Part shown: piece after piece, positions 13,418 through 23,503 of the stretch
How the letters are laid out: every line of letters begins with the position of its first letter
Numbering within the stretch: position 1 is the stretch's first letter
Assembly: GCA_015066365.1 (NCBI GenBank)
Contig: SVON01000001.1
Location: 175,373-239,372, forward strand
Direction: 5' to 3'
Source: Oscillospiraceae bacterium
GTDB taxonomy: Bacteria > Bacillota > Clostridia > Oscillospirales > Acutalibacteraceae
DNA length: 64,000 bases
The notes under the pieces: model-generated
What the model was told of the DNA's origin: nothing
Databases searched by the model: none
The model's input: only the letters and a program-made list of their open reading frames with translations
Translations under genes and position numbers: made by a program

Positions 13418-15492
13418 GCGCCTTCACCTTCGGCCGGCAGGTTACCGACCGTATCATCCGGTGTCGGTTCAGGGACGGACAAGGGATGGATCTGCACCTG
13501 AGCGCTTCCGGATTTACCATCCACGGTGATGGTAGCATACACCTGATAATCACTGGTACCGGCAGGTGCGAGAGAAACCGTTACAGTATACTCTTTCTCC
13601 GGTTCCGCAAAAGTGATCGCGCAGTTCTTAGAAGAATACCCTTTGTAGGTCTTGTTCAGTTTATCAAACGCGTCAGTAGGTTCATCCAGGTTGATGGAGA
13701 ACTGCAAATCCACCTTATCGTAGTTTTGCGGCAGATCAAAGCTGGCAACCGCATCCTTATAACCGGAAGCTACCACCAACTCGATTACCCCATCGTACTC
13801 ATAGGTGATCTCCTCACCACCGGCAGGGATCATTTCAATAACGAAATCCTTAGAGAAAGAGGGATGATTCCTGTAAGTGATCTTCAGTTGTTTAGTCTCG
13901 TTGCCCAGGAAATTTGCCTCTTTCAAGCGATTTTTGGCAGATTCCAAACTACGGCCGCTCACATCCGGCAAAGTTCCCTCTTTCTCGGCTTTCCCATTGA
14001 CAACAAGGGTGATCTCAGAACCTTCAGGCAAATAGTTATCCTCAGGATAAACAGCCACTACTGCATCTTCCTTGTCCTTGTATTCGGGATTGTGAACGTC
14101 AGACACCTCTTTCTTCACCTTAAAGCCGGCGTCCTCCAATCGCGCCTTTTCATTCTTGAACGAGGCACCGATTCGAACCTTGGGCACTTCTATACCCTGA
14201 GGACCTTTACTGACCCACACGGTGATGATGCTTCCCTCTTTAAGTTTTGTCTTAGAGGCAGGAGTTTGGTTATAAATCACACCCACATCATGTTTTTCGC
14301 TGAACTCCCGATTAAACTCGACCTTAAAGTTCTTTAGTTCGGGCAGAGTTTCCAGTTGCTCCTCCTGTAAGCCGATGAGAACCGGAACCAGATAATCCTT
14401 TTTGTCATCGTCATCATCGCCACCGAATACGCCAAGCAACACCATACCCAGTACAGCGAGCGCTACCACGATGATGGCCGCAATAATAGGCAGAATGATG
14501 TCGGTCACCGGCATCCTTTTTTTCTTTTTCTTCGCCGCTTTCTCCGGGACCTCTTTATTTGTGGCGGTTTCCGGCTCGGTGCCGCGGATACGGGTAATAG
14601 CATCCACGTAGCGGGTGGGGGTTTCATCCTGGAAATAGGTATACTCAAACTTAATGGAGGGATTACGCTTAAACTCCTCAAAATCGCTGAGCATCTCCGC
14701 TGCAGACTGATACCGGCGTGCCGTATCCTTCTGCATAGCTTTCAGCGTGATCTGTTCCAAACCGCCGGGGATCTCCTCGTTGATCAAATGGGGCGCCTTT
14801 GCCTCCGTCTGCATCTGCATAATCGCCACAGACACCGCATTATCCGCCTCAAAGGGCAATTTACCGGTGAGCATCTCATACAAGACAATACCCACAGAGT
14901 ATAGATCAGCCTTTTCGTCGGTGATCTCTCCTCTTGCTTGTTCCGGGCTGATATAGTGCACCGAACCGATGGCCTTATTGCCCACCACCGTAACCTGCAC
15001 TTCGCTGCGGGTCAACCGCGCAATACCGAAATCCGTCACCTTAATGGTGCCATCGGACAACAGCATTACGTTCTGGGGCTTAATATCCCGGTGAACAATT
15101 CCCTTATCGTGGGCGTGCTGCAATGCTCTCAAAATTTGGATGGCGAAGTGCACCGCCTCTTTCCAGCGGATTTCTTTCCGCTGGTCCAGATACTCTTTCA
15201 GCGTAATGCCGTCGATATACTCCATTACGATATACTGGAGTCGCTCGCCAAAGCCCACGTCCAACACCTTAACAATATTCTCGTGGTTCAGAATGGCAAT
15301 TGCCTTAGATTCGTTGCGGAAGCGACGAACAAACTCCTCGTTGTTTAGGTATTCGTCCTTCAGGATTTTTACCGCCACGACCCGGTCATCCACCGAATCG
15401 TAAGCCTTGTACACATAGGCCATGCCGCCGATGCCGATTAACTCGCGCATCTCATAACGGCCATCCAAGCGTTTACCCAAATACTTATCCAT
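13414..15492 (-). CDS. prkC: PASTA-domain Ser/Thr protein kinase
   Basis: A membrane kinase that senses peptidoglycan fragments and phosphorylates translation, division and cell-wall targets. The 692-residue protein has an N-terminal kinase domain (about 10-270) with IGIGGMAYVYKA, VAVKILK, HRDIKPQNVM and DFGIAR; a Lys-rich juxtamembrane segment; one membrane helix (about 330-355) followed by GGDDDDDKK; then three extracellular PASTA repeats (about 365-575) and a C-terminal beta-rich extension. The Met at 15492 is preferred over 15498 by spacing to AAAGAGG. Pairs with prpC directly upstream. Confidence 0.96.
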   Translation of the reverse strand: MDKYLGKRLDGRYEMRELIGIGGMAYVYKAYDSVDDRVVAVKILKDEYLNNEEFVRRFRNESKAIAILNHENIVKVLDVGFGERLQYIVMEYIDGITLKEYLDQRKEIRWKEAVHFAIQILRALQHAHDKGIVHRDIKPQNVMLLSDGTIKVTDFGIARLTRSEVQVTVVGNKAIGSVHYISPEQARGEITDEKADLYSVGIVLYEMLTGKLPFEADNAVSVAIMQMQTEAKAPHLINEEIPGGLEQITLKAMQKDTARRYQSAAEMLSDFEEFKRNPSIKFEYTYFQDETPTRYVDAITRIRGTEPETATNKEVPEKAAKKKKKRMPVTDIILPIIAAIIVVALAVLGMVLLGVFGGDDDDDKKDYLVPVLIGLQEEQLETLPELKNFKVEFNREFSEKHDVGVIYNQTPASKTKLKEGSIITVWVSKGPQGIEVPKVRIGASFKNEKARLEDAGFKVKKEVSDVHNPEYKDKEDAVVAVYPEDNYLPEGSEITLVVNGKAEKEGTLPDVSGRSLESAKNRLKEANFLGNETKQLKITYRNHPSFSKDFVIEMIPAGGEEITYEYDGVIELVVASGYKDAVASFDLPQNYDKVDLQFSINLDEPTDAFDKLNKTYKGYSSKNCAITFAEPEKEYTVTVSLAPAGTSDYQVYATITVDGKSGSAQVQIHPLSVPEPTPDDTVGNLPAEGEGA

Positions 15493-15527
15493 AGTCATTC
15501 ATCCTCTTTCTCAATACGACCAACCGG

Positions 15528-16250
15528 TCAGTCGATGTCCATTAGAACCACGGTGATATTGTCGGCTCCGCCGCCATTTAGTGCCGCGCGGATTAAGCCT
15601 TCGAGAGCCGCTTCTGCCGGCAATTCCAGCAACCGTCCAATATCTTCTCTGGATACCTCGTTCGTCAAGCCGTCGGTGCACAGTAACAACCGGTCACCGG
15701 GCATCAAATCCAGTTCGTCAAATTCGCCGGATTCGCTATCCCGCACACCCAAGGCACGGGTGATATAATTCTTTCTGGGGTGAGATCTGGCCTCTTCTTC
15801 CGTAATCTGACCTCTCTCAACCAACTCTTGCACCACCGAATGGTCGCGGGTCACCGCTGTCAGTGTGCGCTTACGCCACAGATACAAACGGCTGTCACCC
15901 ACGTGGGACACGTACGCCTTATGGCCGCTAGTGACCACCGCCACTACCGTTGTGCCCATACCGATCAGTTCCGGTTGTTGTTGAGCTCGATCGTACACAC
16001 CGATATTGGCGGTGTTCATTGCACTTTCCAACAAGCGCTCCACCGACCCCTGCTCGGCCTGATACCCGTCGCGAATCCGGGATCCGATCACCTCAACTGC
16101 AATTTTACTGGCGATATTACCGCCGTTGGCACCACCCATACCATCGCACACAACCGCGTACTGGGTTGCAGAATCCAGCGTGCCGTATTCCAAGGCGTCC
16201 TGGTTATTCTCCCGCACCAAGCCAATGTGTGTCTGTCCGATTACGTTCAT
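15528..16250 (-). CDS. prpC: PP2C-family protein phosphatase
   Basis: Metal-dependent Ser/Thr phosphatase that reverses PrkC phosphorylation. The 240-residue protein has RENNQDALEY (Asp metal ligand), VCDGMGGANGGNIAS, GTTVVAV, SHVGDSRLYLWR, LLCTDGLTNEV and GGADNITVVLMDID, the complete PPM motif set. The start at MNVIGQTHIG follows AAAGGAGG. It precedes prkC in the operon, the conserved kinase/phosphatase pair. Confidence 0.96.
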   Translation of the reverse strand: MNVIGQTHIGLVRENNQDALEYGTLDSATQYAVVCDGMGGANGGNIASKIAVEVIGSRIRDGYQAEQGSVERLLESAMNTANIGVYDRAQQQPELIGMGTTVVAVVTSGHKAYVSHVGDSRLYLWRKRTLTAVTRDHSVVQELVERGQITEEEARSHPRKNYITRALGVRDSESGEFDELDLMPGDRLLLCTDGLTNEVSREDIGRLLELPAEAALEGLIRAALNGGGADNITVVLMDID

Positions 16251-16285
16251 GGTAATGCCTCCTTTCTGCCCCAACCGGGACTATA

Positions 16286-17311
16286 TCAATGACTATCTTG
16301 CTGACGCCGCAGCTGACCGCAGGATGCGTTAATATCCGATCCCAGAGTGCGCCGCACCGTCACGTTGATTCCTTTTCGTTCCAACACCGCTACAAAAGAG
16401 CGGATACGTTCCTTCGAACTGCGCTGTTGCTTCTTTCCTTCCACCGTGTTGACCGGGATGAGATTGACGTGGCACAGCATCCCGCGCAAGCGTTCTGCCA
16501 GTTCCTCAGCGCAGGCATCGGAATCGTTTAGACCGTCGATCATCGCATACTCAAAAGAAATACGACGACCGGTAGCCTCTATGTAATCCCGGCACGCTTT
16601 GAGCAATTCTTCCATAGGCCACCGCTTGTTTACCGGCATCGATAAAGAGCGAATGGCATCGTTGGGCGCGTGCAGGGAGATCGACAAGGTTAAGGGAATC
16701 TGCTCCTCCATTAAGCGATAGATGCCGGGCACCACACCGCACGTGGAGAGGGAAATGTGCCGCATTCCGATATGAACGCCGCCTTCTTCTCCCAACATAC
16801 GGAGAAAGCGTACAACTTGCTCGTAGTTATCCAATGGCTCGCCCATCCCCATCAGCACAACCGAAGAAACACGAACTCCGGTATCCTGCTGAGCCGCCTC
16901 AATTTGAGCGTAGATTTCAGCGGCAGATAGGTTGCGTACAAATCCACCCATACCGGTGGCACAGAACGTACAGCCCATCTTACACCCTACCTGGGTGGAT
17001 AAGCACTGGCTCCAACCATGTTTGTACTGCATCAGCACCGATTCCACCGTCTCACCATCGTCCAACTGGAACAGGTATTTAACGGTTCCGTCAATGGTTG
17101 ACGTGAGTTTACGCAGGATCTTCACACCGGGAACGGTGAAAAGTTCTGCTAACGTGACACGCAAATCCTTGGGCAGGTTGGTCATCTGATCAAACTCGGT
17201 GACACCACGGTCCAGCCATTGACGAATCTGCTTGGCCCGAAAAGCGGGATACCCGCGTGAGGAAAGCTGTGCCGTTAAATCCTCTAACGACAATGAGCGC
17301 AAATCTGTCAT
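16286..17311 (-). CDS. rlmN: Dual-specificity RNA methyltransferase RlmN
   Basis: A radical-SAM enzyme that makes 2-methyladenosine at A2503 of 23S rRNA and A37 of some tRNAs. The 341-residue protein carries the cluster motif CKMGCTFCATG (Cx3Cx2C), the GMGEPLDNY block, and the C-terminal region with GSDINASCGQLR containing the second catalytic cysteine. N-terminal HhH-like domain as usual. Lies 20 bases after rsmB. Confidence 0.97.
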   Translation of the reverse strand: MTDLRSLSLEDLTAQLSSRGYPAFRAKQIRQWLDRGVTEFDQMTNLPKDLRVTLAELFTVPGVKILRKLTSTIDGTVKYLFQLDDGETVESVLMQYKHGWSQCLSTQVGCKMGCTFCATGMGGFVRNLSAAEIYAQIEAAQQDTGVRVSSVVLMGMGEPLDNYEQVVRFLRMLGEEGGVHIGMRHISLSTCGVVPGIYRLMEEQIPLTLSISLHAPNDAIRSLSMPVNKRWPMEELLKACRDYIEATGRRISFEYAMIDGLNDSDACAEELAERLRGMLCHVNLIPVNTVEGKKQQRSSKERIRSFVAVLERKGINVTVRRTLGSDINASCGQLRRQQDSH

Positions 17312-17331
17312 AGCGAAACCGTCACCTCATT

Positions 17332-18666
17332 TCATCCCTGTTTCACAAATCCGGCTACGTAAAAGCCATCCGAGCCGTGAATGTGGGGGAATAACGTAAT
17401 TTCGTGGGATACCGGAAGTCCGGATGCCGCAAAGCAGGACTCTAATGGCAAGAGCCGAGGCAAAAACTCCGGGTGTGTCTCTAAAAACGCCTCGGTTACC
17501 GCCTGGTTCTCTTCCGGTCGCAGCGTACAGGTGGAATACTGCAGTACGCCACCGGGACGCACCATCTTGGCTCCCTGCTCCAAAATGCGTAATTGCAGCG
17601 CCGGAAGAGCGTCAAACTGTTCCGGCTGCTTGTAGCGGATTTCCGGCTTACGGCGGATCACTCCCATACCGGAGCAGGGCACGTCGCACAGCACCCGATC
17701 AAACGCCCCTATCAGTTCCGGGGCGTCTATAACAGAAGCATCCCACTGTCTCACCGAGATTGCCTTAAAGCCATATTGCTTTACACGCTTTTCCAGCCCT
17801 CTGCATTTATGATCGTGGATATCGCCGGCCAAAACATAGCCGGAATTGTTCATATACTGAGCTACCGTCATCGTTTTTCCACCCGGAGCGGCGCATAAAT
17901 CAGCAATTCTCTCACCGGGTTGGGCATCCAGAGCCCGACAGCACCACTGAGAGGCCACATCCTGAAAATAGTACTGCAACGCCATCTCGTCCGGCAGATT
18001 ATGTAACGCCGATGCCGGCGACACGCACAGGGCATCCGGCAAACCGGATACCGGGGCGTAGGCTATCCCATGTTCTTCCAACCGACGGCAAAACGCGGCG
18101 GTGGTGGTCAAACTTGTATTGACGCGAATATAAGAAGGCGGTGCTTCGTTCAGTTCGCCTAAAAGGCCTTGCAACACCTCTTCGCCATAAGCGGCACGCC
18201 AGGCACGTATCCACGCTCTGGGTAACGAATAGCGAATCTCTAACCCTTTGTCGGTGGTGGGCAACGCAGGGAGCAACGTCTCAAACTGCCGCTCTACCTG
18301 CCGCAGCACACCATTGACAAAGCCGGAAAGGCGTCCTCTGCCAAACTGACGGGACAGTTCTACCGCCTCGTGAATAGCGGCAAAGGCAGGAATTTTATTC
18401 ATATACACCAACTGATAGGCACCAACCCGCAGAATCTCGCGGATCACCGGGTCCATCATTTTAACCGGTGTAGAAGAAGTCTGATTGAGTAAATAGTCCA
18501 ACGTCAGCCGTCGTTCGGTGACCCCGTACAACAACCGCGAAGCAAAAGCACGGTCGGTTGCCGACAAATCCACCGAAGACAGCAATTCATCCAGCACAAT
18601 GTTGGAATAACCGTCCTGCTCCTGAATGACTAAAAGCGCCTTGACGGCGGCGCCACGGGCAGTCAT
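17332..18666 (-). CDS. rsmB: 16S rRNA m5C967 methyltransferase RsmB
   Basis: Methylates C967 of 16S rRNA with SAM. The 444-residue protein has an N-terminal NusB-like RNA-binding domain (about 1-140) and the Rossmann methyltransferase domain with DLCAAPGGKTM, CDVPCSGMGVIRRKPEI (motif IV Cys) and QYSTCTL (motif VI catalytic Cys). Its start overlaps the preceding metallopeptidase stop (TGATG). Confidence 0.97.
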   Translation of the reverse strand: MTARGAAVKALLVIQEQDGYSNIVLDELLSSVDLSATDRAFASRLLYGVTERRLTLDYLLNQTSSTPVKMMDPVIREILRVGAYQLVYMNKIPAFAAIHEAVELSRQFGRGRLSGFVNGVLRQVERQFETLLPALPTTDKGLEIRYSLPRAWIRAWRAAYGEEVLQGLLGELNEAPPSYIRVNTSLTTTAAFCRRLEEHGIAYAPVSGLPDALCVSPASALHNLPDEMALQYYFQDVASQWCCRALDAQPGERIADLCAAPGGKTMTVAQYMNNSGYVLAGDIHDHKCRGLEKRVKQYGFKAISVRQWDASVIDAPELIGAFDRVLCDVPCSGMGVIRRKPEIRYKQPEQFDALPALQLRILEQGAKMVRPGGVLQYSTCTLRPEENQAVTEAFLETHPEFLPRLLPLESCFAASGLPVSHEITLFPHIHGSDGFYVAGFVKQG

Positions 18667-19361
18667 CAGTCGTCGCGGCGATTGCCGCTTACCAACAGGA
18701 TGAACCGCAACAGCGTCATCACAGAAACCAGCAACGCCGCCACATAGGTCAGCGCCGCAGCGGTGAGCACCTTACGGACACCAATCATCTCGTCCTCGGT
18801 GAAACGACCGCTCTCTTTCAATGCGGCAATCGCCCGATTGGAGGCGTTGAATTCCACCGGAAGAGTTACCAACTGAAACAGCGTTACCACGCTGAACAGC
18901 GCAATACCGGCATAGGCCAAGGGATCCATTGTCAGCAGAATCCCCAAAATAATCAAAATCGGAGAAATACCGGAAGCAAAATTGGTGATGGGCACCAGCT
19001 TAGTGCGCAAAATCACCGGGTTATATCCCTGTGCGTGTTGCAACGCGTGACCGGTCTCGTGGGCCGCCACACCCACCGCCGCTACGGTAGCCTGACCGTA
19101 CACACCGGAGGACAAGCGAATGGTGTTGGAGAGCGGATCAAAGTGATCGCTAAGTTCTCCTGCCACCGCCTCAAGGCCGGTGTGGATACCGTTTTTCTGC
19201 TGAATATACTGGCTGGCTTCAGCACCGGTCATACCACTGGCCACCCGCCGGGTACTATACTTGGCAAACGTGGTTTTGACGCGAATCTGAGCAATCAGCG
19301 AAATGAGCACCGCCGGCAACACCAGAATCAAATACCAATAGTCCATATAGAAGAAAGGCAT
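18666..19361 (-). CDS. Zinc metallopeptidase, YugP family
   Basis: A membrane-bound zinc peptidase of unknown substrate. The 231-residue protein has an N-terminal membrane helix, the zinc motif AHETGHALQHAQGY (HEXXH), a downstream Asn/Glu-containing helix in VEFNASNRAIAAL, and three further hydrophobic segments. YugP-type genes often sit within translation/cell-cycle operons like this one, between fmt and rsmB. Confidence 0.9.
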   Translation of the reverse strand: MPFFYMDYWYLILVLPAVLISLIAQIRVKTTFAKYSTRRVASGMTGAEASQYIQQKNGIHTGLEAVAGELSDHFDPLSNTIRLSSGVYGQATVAAVGVAAHETGHALQHAQGYNPVILRTKLVPITNFASGISPILIILGILLTMDPLAYAGIALFSVVTLFQLVTLPVEFNASNRAIAALKESGRFTEDEMIGVRKVLTAAALTYVAALLVSVMTLLRFILLVSGNRRDD

Positions 19362-19379
19362 GGTTGTTTCCCCTTTTCG

Positions 19380-20303
19380 TTATTCTAAAACCGTTCCGAT
19401 CGCGATAGGATGACCACGCAGGTAATCTGCCGCTGCCATCCGGCGAGAACCTTCTGTCTGCAACTGATCCACGATCAACGTTCTTCCGTCACCGCAGGCA
19501 ACCGCCAATGGTTGCTGAGACACCACCGTACCCGGAACAGCAGCGGTGGGCTCCCCGATTCTGGTCACGAACACCTTCATCACTTTACCGTCTACCCGGC
19601 AGTTTGCTACCGGCCAAGGGTTCATACCCCGCACCTGATTGTGCAGAACGTGTGCCGGCTTATTCCAATCCAACGGACACATGCTCTTGTCCAACATAGA
19701 GGCGTAACAAGCCCCCTCATGGGGTTGCGGTGTGGGCGACAGCGTTCCTGCCTGCAACTGCCGTAGCGTCTCGCTGAGCAACTGCGCCCCATCCTCCGCC
19801 AATAGATCAAACAATTCGCCTCCGGTGATGGTATCGTCCAACGGACGACTGAATTTCAAAAGCATCGCACCGGTGTCTACGCCCTCATCCAGTAACATCG
19901 TGGTGACACCGGCCTCGGTGTCACCGTTAATCACCGCCCACTGTACCGGGGCGGCACCGCGATATCGCGGAAGAAGCGATCCGTGCACGTTAATGCATCC
20001 GCCGGGGGTCAGCTCTAAAACGGACTTCGGTAAAATCTTGCCGTACGCCACCACAATGATGGCATCAGCCTTCTCCTGGGCCAACCGCTGATAAGCCTCT
20101 TCGGTGCGCATAGAACCAGGCTGGTATACCGGCAGGTTGTGCGCCTCGGCACACACCTTAACGGCAGGCGGGGTCAAAATCTGCTTGCGCCCCACCGGTT
20201 TATCCGGTTGAGTCACCACCAAAGAAACAGTGTGCCCATCGGCTAACAAGCGCTCCAAACTGGGCACGGCAAAATCCGGCGTACCCATAAATATCAGCTT
20301 CAT
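19380..20303 (-). CDS. fmt: Methionyl-tRNA formyltransferase
   Basis: Formylates initiator Met-tRNA with 10-formyl-THF. The 307-residue protein begins MKLIFMGTPDFAVPSLERL and contains the folate-site signature HGSLLPRYRGAAPVQWAVI, with the catalytic Asn-His-Asp triad expected in INVHGSLLP and GVTTMLLDEGVDTG; the C-terminal OB-like tRNA domain is complete. Sits with def, the deformylase acting on its product after translation. Confidence 0.97.
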   Translation of the reverse strand: MKLIFMGTPDFAVPSLERLLADGHTVSLVVTQPDKPVGRKQILTPPAVKVCAEAHNLPVYQPGSMRTEEAYQRLAQEKADAIIVVAYGKILPKSVLELTPGGCINVHGSLLPRYRGAAPVQWAVINGDTEAGVTTMLLDEGVDTGAMLLKFSRPLDDTITGGELFDLLAEDGAQLLSETLRQLQAGTLSPTPQPHEGACYASMLDKSMCPLDWNKPAHVLHNQVRGMNPWPVANCRVDGKVMKVFVTRIGEPTAAVPGTVVSQQPLAVACGDGRTLIVDQLQTEGSRRMAAADYLRGHPIAIGTVLE

Positions 20304-20323
20304 TCCGCACCCATCCTTTCATT

Positions 20324-20791
20324 TTACTGCTGAATCTCGTCCGGAGACAACATCCGGTCGATCTTCGACTTAAACAGAATGCCGTCCAGGTGATCGTTCT
20401 CATGGTCGGCACACTGAGCCGCCAAGCCGTCCAACGTGACGATAAAGAACTTACCGTTACGATTCTGGGCCTGCAGTTTTACTACCGCAGGACGGTGAAT
20501 CATTCCGTATTGACCGGGGCTAGACAAGCAACCCTCCACACACTCCTGTTCGCCGCGGCGTTCCAGAATGGTGGGATTGACACACTCCTTGAGCCCGTCA
20601 CCGGTGTCCATAACAAACACCCGGCGTTGAACGCCCACCTGCGGTGCCGCCAAACCCACGCCACCGGACTGGATCAGCGTATCCCGCATATCATCCAGGA
20701 GCATCCACAGTCTCTCATCGAATTTTTCCACCGGTTTGCATACTTTATGCAAAATCGGTTCTTCATCCGTTAAAATGGTCCGAATTGCCAT
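20324..20791 (-). CDS. def: Peptide deformylase
   Basis: Removes the formyl group from nascent proteins. The 155-residue protein has the three family motifs: GVGLAAPQVG, EGCLSSPG (metal-ligand Cys) and HENDHLDG (metal-ligand His pair and catalytic Glu). The residue before the last motif is Asp where Gln is most common. Start MAIRTI is used because the family begins there; an in-frame extension to 20815 would overlap the priA stop codon. Confidence 0.95.
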   Translation of the reverse strand: MAIRTILTDEEPILHKVCKPVEKFDERLWMLLDDMRDTLIQSGGVGLAAPQVGVQRRVFVMDTGDGLKECVNPTILERRGEQECVEGCLSSPGQYGMIHRPAVVKLQAQNRNGKFFIVTLDGLAAQCADHENDHLDGILFKSKIDRMLSPDEIQQ

Positions 20792-20811
20792 ATTCAGACT
20801 CCTTTCTATCA

Positions 20812-23262
20812 TCACAGCATAGAAGCTGGGTTAATGTCTACGTAAACGGTAACACCGCGGTTGGCGGGGTCACCATGCATCGTGTGCAACAGATGCCGTA
20901 CCATATCTCGCATTCTACGAGTATTGCGCCCTTTGACCAACATCTTGTAGCGATATTTGCCGGCTACCTTTACCACCGCAGCCGGGGTGGGATCCAACGC
21001 AATCAGCGGCAAATCCGCGTACTCACCGGTCGCAGCACCACGCAGTAGCTGAAGCAGCTTATGAGCGGCCTGACGCACTTTTTGCTCCTGCAAACCGGTA
21101 AACCCAAACAGGAACAGATCTGCATAGGGCGGATAGTGGGTAGTAAGACGGTCCATATTCTCCATTGAGTAGAAAGTAGGATAGTCTTGCTGGGCCGCCA
21201 AACCGATCACCGGATGGTCCGGGGTGTACGTTTGTATTACCGCCAGGCCTTGCTCATGGCGACGACCGGCACGACCGATCACCTGAGTCAGCAAAGCGAA
21301 CGTCGTTTCGTAACTTCGGTAATCGTCACTATACAGCGACTGATCTGCCGACAACACGCCCACCAAGCCAACATGCGGGAAATCCAACCCCTTTGCCACC
21401 ATCTGGGTTCCCACCATAATCCGGTATTTCCCCTCCGCAAAGGCTTTGAATTTATCTTCATAGGCGGTACGAGACATCGTGGTATCGGTGTCCATCCGCA
21501 ACACGGGTACGTCCGGGAACAGTTCTGCCAGCTCATCCTCTACCAATTGGGTGCCTAGCCCGCTGTACCGGATTTTATCCGACCCGCAGGCAGGACAATG
21601 AGAGGGGGCCGGCTGACTGTGACCACAATAGTGGCACATTAGCCGGTTATTGGCCCGGTGATACGTCAGAGAAATACTGCACGCCTTACAGGAGATCACC
21701 TCTCCGCAACTACGGCAAGACACGTGGGTGTGAAATCCACGGCGGTTGAGCAGTAGGATTACCTGTTTTCCCTTGTCTAGACAGGTTTTCATCCGCTCCA
21801 GCAACGTGGGGCCCAACACCGATTCACCAATCGCCTCTTGGCGCAAATCCACCACCTCAACCTCCGGAAGAGGGGTTTCGCCAAAGCGCTGGGTCAGCTC
21901 GACCAATGTATATCGACCACTCTGTGCCGCATGATAGCTCTCTACCGACGGCGTGGCCGAGGTGAGCAACATCAGAGCTCCGTGGTGAGCGGAGCGAAAA
22001 CGGGCAATATCCCGCGCGTGATAGCGTGGTGTGGACTCAGATTTATAGGTATGCTCCTGTTCTTCGTCCAGCACGATTAACCCCAGATTGGAGCAGGGGG
22101 CAAACACCGCAGAACGGGTCCCCACTACAATGCGGGCTTCACCTCTCTTGATGCGTTTCCACTCGTCCATCCGTTCGCCGATGGCCAGACCGCTATGCAG
22201 TACCGCCACCTTCTTCCCGTATTTCTCCAGGAACAGATGCATCATCTGAGGGGTCAGGGAAATCTCCGGCACCAGAACCATCACCTGCCGGCCAGATTCC
22301 AGCACCTTGTTGATTAAATTCATATACACCGCCGTCTTACCGCTGCCGGTGACACCATAGAGCAACGCCGCAGCCGGCTGACCGGAGTCGGTCAGAGATA
22401 ACAGACGGTGGTAGGCTTTTTCCTGTTGGTCGTTGAGTTGCTGATACACCAACGGGGGGTTCTCCGCGGCGGATTTGTAGGGAGAGCGAAAGGTCTCTGC
22501 ATCGTAGGTTTCCACCAGTCCTTTACGGGCTAGGGCGGTCACCACCGCCGGGGTAACACCGGAAAAATAGCAAACCTCTTTGACCGAAGCAGCGCCCACA
22601 TCTTCTAACAACGCGAGTACCGACTGCTGTTTATCGGTCAGTTTTGGCGGTTGAGCCTCTTCGCTTTGTGGTACCATGCGTACCATACGAACGGTGGCAT
22701 CGCCGGTATGGCGAAAGCCCTCTTCCCCGCTGACCAACACGCCCAATTCCAGCAAGTGGGACAAGGCCGGTGTGTCCTCCGACATCCCCATGCGGGAGAG
22801 CAGGCTATCCTTTTCTACCCCACCGGGGCATTTGGACACGTAAGCCAGCATCTGCCGCTCGTTGGGGCTTAAGGTCTCCAAAATTTCCGGCGGTACGTCC
22901 ACCGCCGGGCGGAGTACCGTCTTAACCTGCATATACAGACCGGTGGGGAGCATTGCCCGCACCGCATCAAACAGGGTACAGAATGTGCGCTCCTGCATAA
23001 ACTGCGCCAGCGCCACCATCTCGGGGCTGAGCAACGGCTCAGAATCCAGCACCGACATCACCGACTTAAGCCCGGCTGTATCCGGTTGCTGAACGCACTC
23101 CATCACCAAGCCTTGCCGCGTCCGGTTGCCGCCGCCAAAAGGCACCAGCACCCGCACACCTATCTGAGGCGGGGTTAATTCAGCAGGCCAAAGATAAGAG
23201 TAGAGTTTATCAAAGGAAAAGGTCGCCTGATCAACAGCGATGCGTACCACGGTTGTAGACAT
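20812..23262 (-). CDS. priA: Primosomal protein N' (replication restart helicase PriA)
   Basis: Reloads the replisome at stalled forks. The 816-residue protein has the N-terminal 3'-DNA-binding domain, winged helix (about 110-240), helicase core with GVTGSGKTAVYM (Walker A) and DEEQEH (Walker B), a zinc-binding insertion of eight cysteines (CRSCGEVISCKAC ... CHYCGH ... CPACGS) and the C-terminal domain. Full length. The neighbours coaBC (in Bacillus between rpoZ and priA) are absent here. Confidence 0.97.
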   Translation of the reverse strand: MSTTVVRIAVDQATFSFDKLYSYLWPAELTPPQIGVRVLVPFGGGNRTRQGLVMECVQQPDTAGLKSVMSVLDSEPLLSPEMVALAQFMQERTFCTLFDAVRAMLPTGLYMQVKTVLRPAVDVPPEILETLSPNERQMLAYVSKCPGGVEKDSLLSRMGMSEDTPALSHLLELGVLVSGEEGFRHTGDATVRMVRMVPQSEEAQPPKLTDKQQSVLALLEDVGAASVKEVCYFSGVTPAVVTALARKGLVETYDAETFRSPYKSAAENPPLVYQQLNDQQEKAYHRLLSLTDSGQPAAALLYGVTGSGKTAVYMNLINKVLESGRQVMVLVPEISLTPQMMHLFLEKYGKKVAVLHSGLAIGERMDEWKRIKRGEARIVVGTRSAVFAPCSNLGLIVLDEEQEHTYKSESTPRYHARDIARFRSAHHGALMLLTSATPSVESYHAAQSGRYTLVELTQRFGETPLPEVEVVDLRQEAIGESVLGPTLLERMKTCLDKGKQVILLLNRRGFHTHVSCRSCGEVISCKACSISLTYHRANNRLMCHYCGHSQPAPSHCPACGSDKIRYSGLGTQLVEDELAELFPDVPVLRMDTDTTMSRTAYEDKFKAFAEGKYRIMVGTQMVAKGLDFPHVGLVGVLSADQSLYSDDYRSYETTFALLTQVIGRAGRRHEQGLAVIQTYTPDHPVIGLAAQQDYPTFYSMENMDRLTTHYPPYADLFLFGFTGLQEQKVRQAAHKLLQLLRGAATGEYADLPLIALDPTPAAVVKVAGKYRYKMLVKGRNTRRMRDMVRHLLHTMHGDPANRGVTVYVDINPASML

Positions 23263-23293
23263 TCCTTTCCCTCCTTTTACTCATTCCTGCAAA

Positions 23294-23503
23294 TTAGTCC
23301 TCGTTGGTGTCCACAAACAGAGAGCAGTTGCCCTCTTTGAAATCCTTGATGGCTAAGCTCACAGTCTTATCCACCAAAATCTCTTTGTTTTCTTCGGCTT
23401 CCTCCGTGATCTGGCGTGCACGCTTAGCCACGCCTACCACCACCGCATAGCGGCTGCTCTTGCCCTGCAATTCTTCAATATCCTTAGGTGCCAACATATC
23501 CAT
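23294..23503 (-). CDS. rpoZ: RNA polymerase omega subunit
   Basis: Small subunit that helps assemble beta-prime. The 69-residue protein shows the SSRYAVVVGVAKRARQI core and the NKEILVDKTVSLAIKDF segment; conserved position after gmk supports the call. Two in-frame Met codons (23503, 23497) follow GGAGG; either may be the start. It overlaps the gmk end by about 20 bases. Confidence 0.93.
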   Translation of the reverse strand: MDMLAPKDIEELQGKSSRYAVVVGVAKRARQITEEAEENKEILVDKTVSLAIKDFKEGNCSLFVDTNED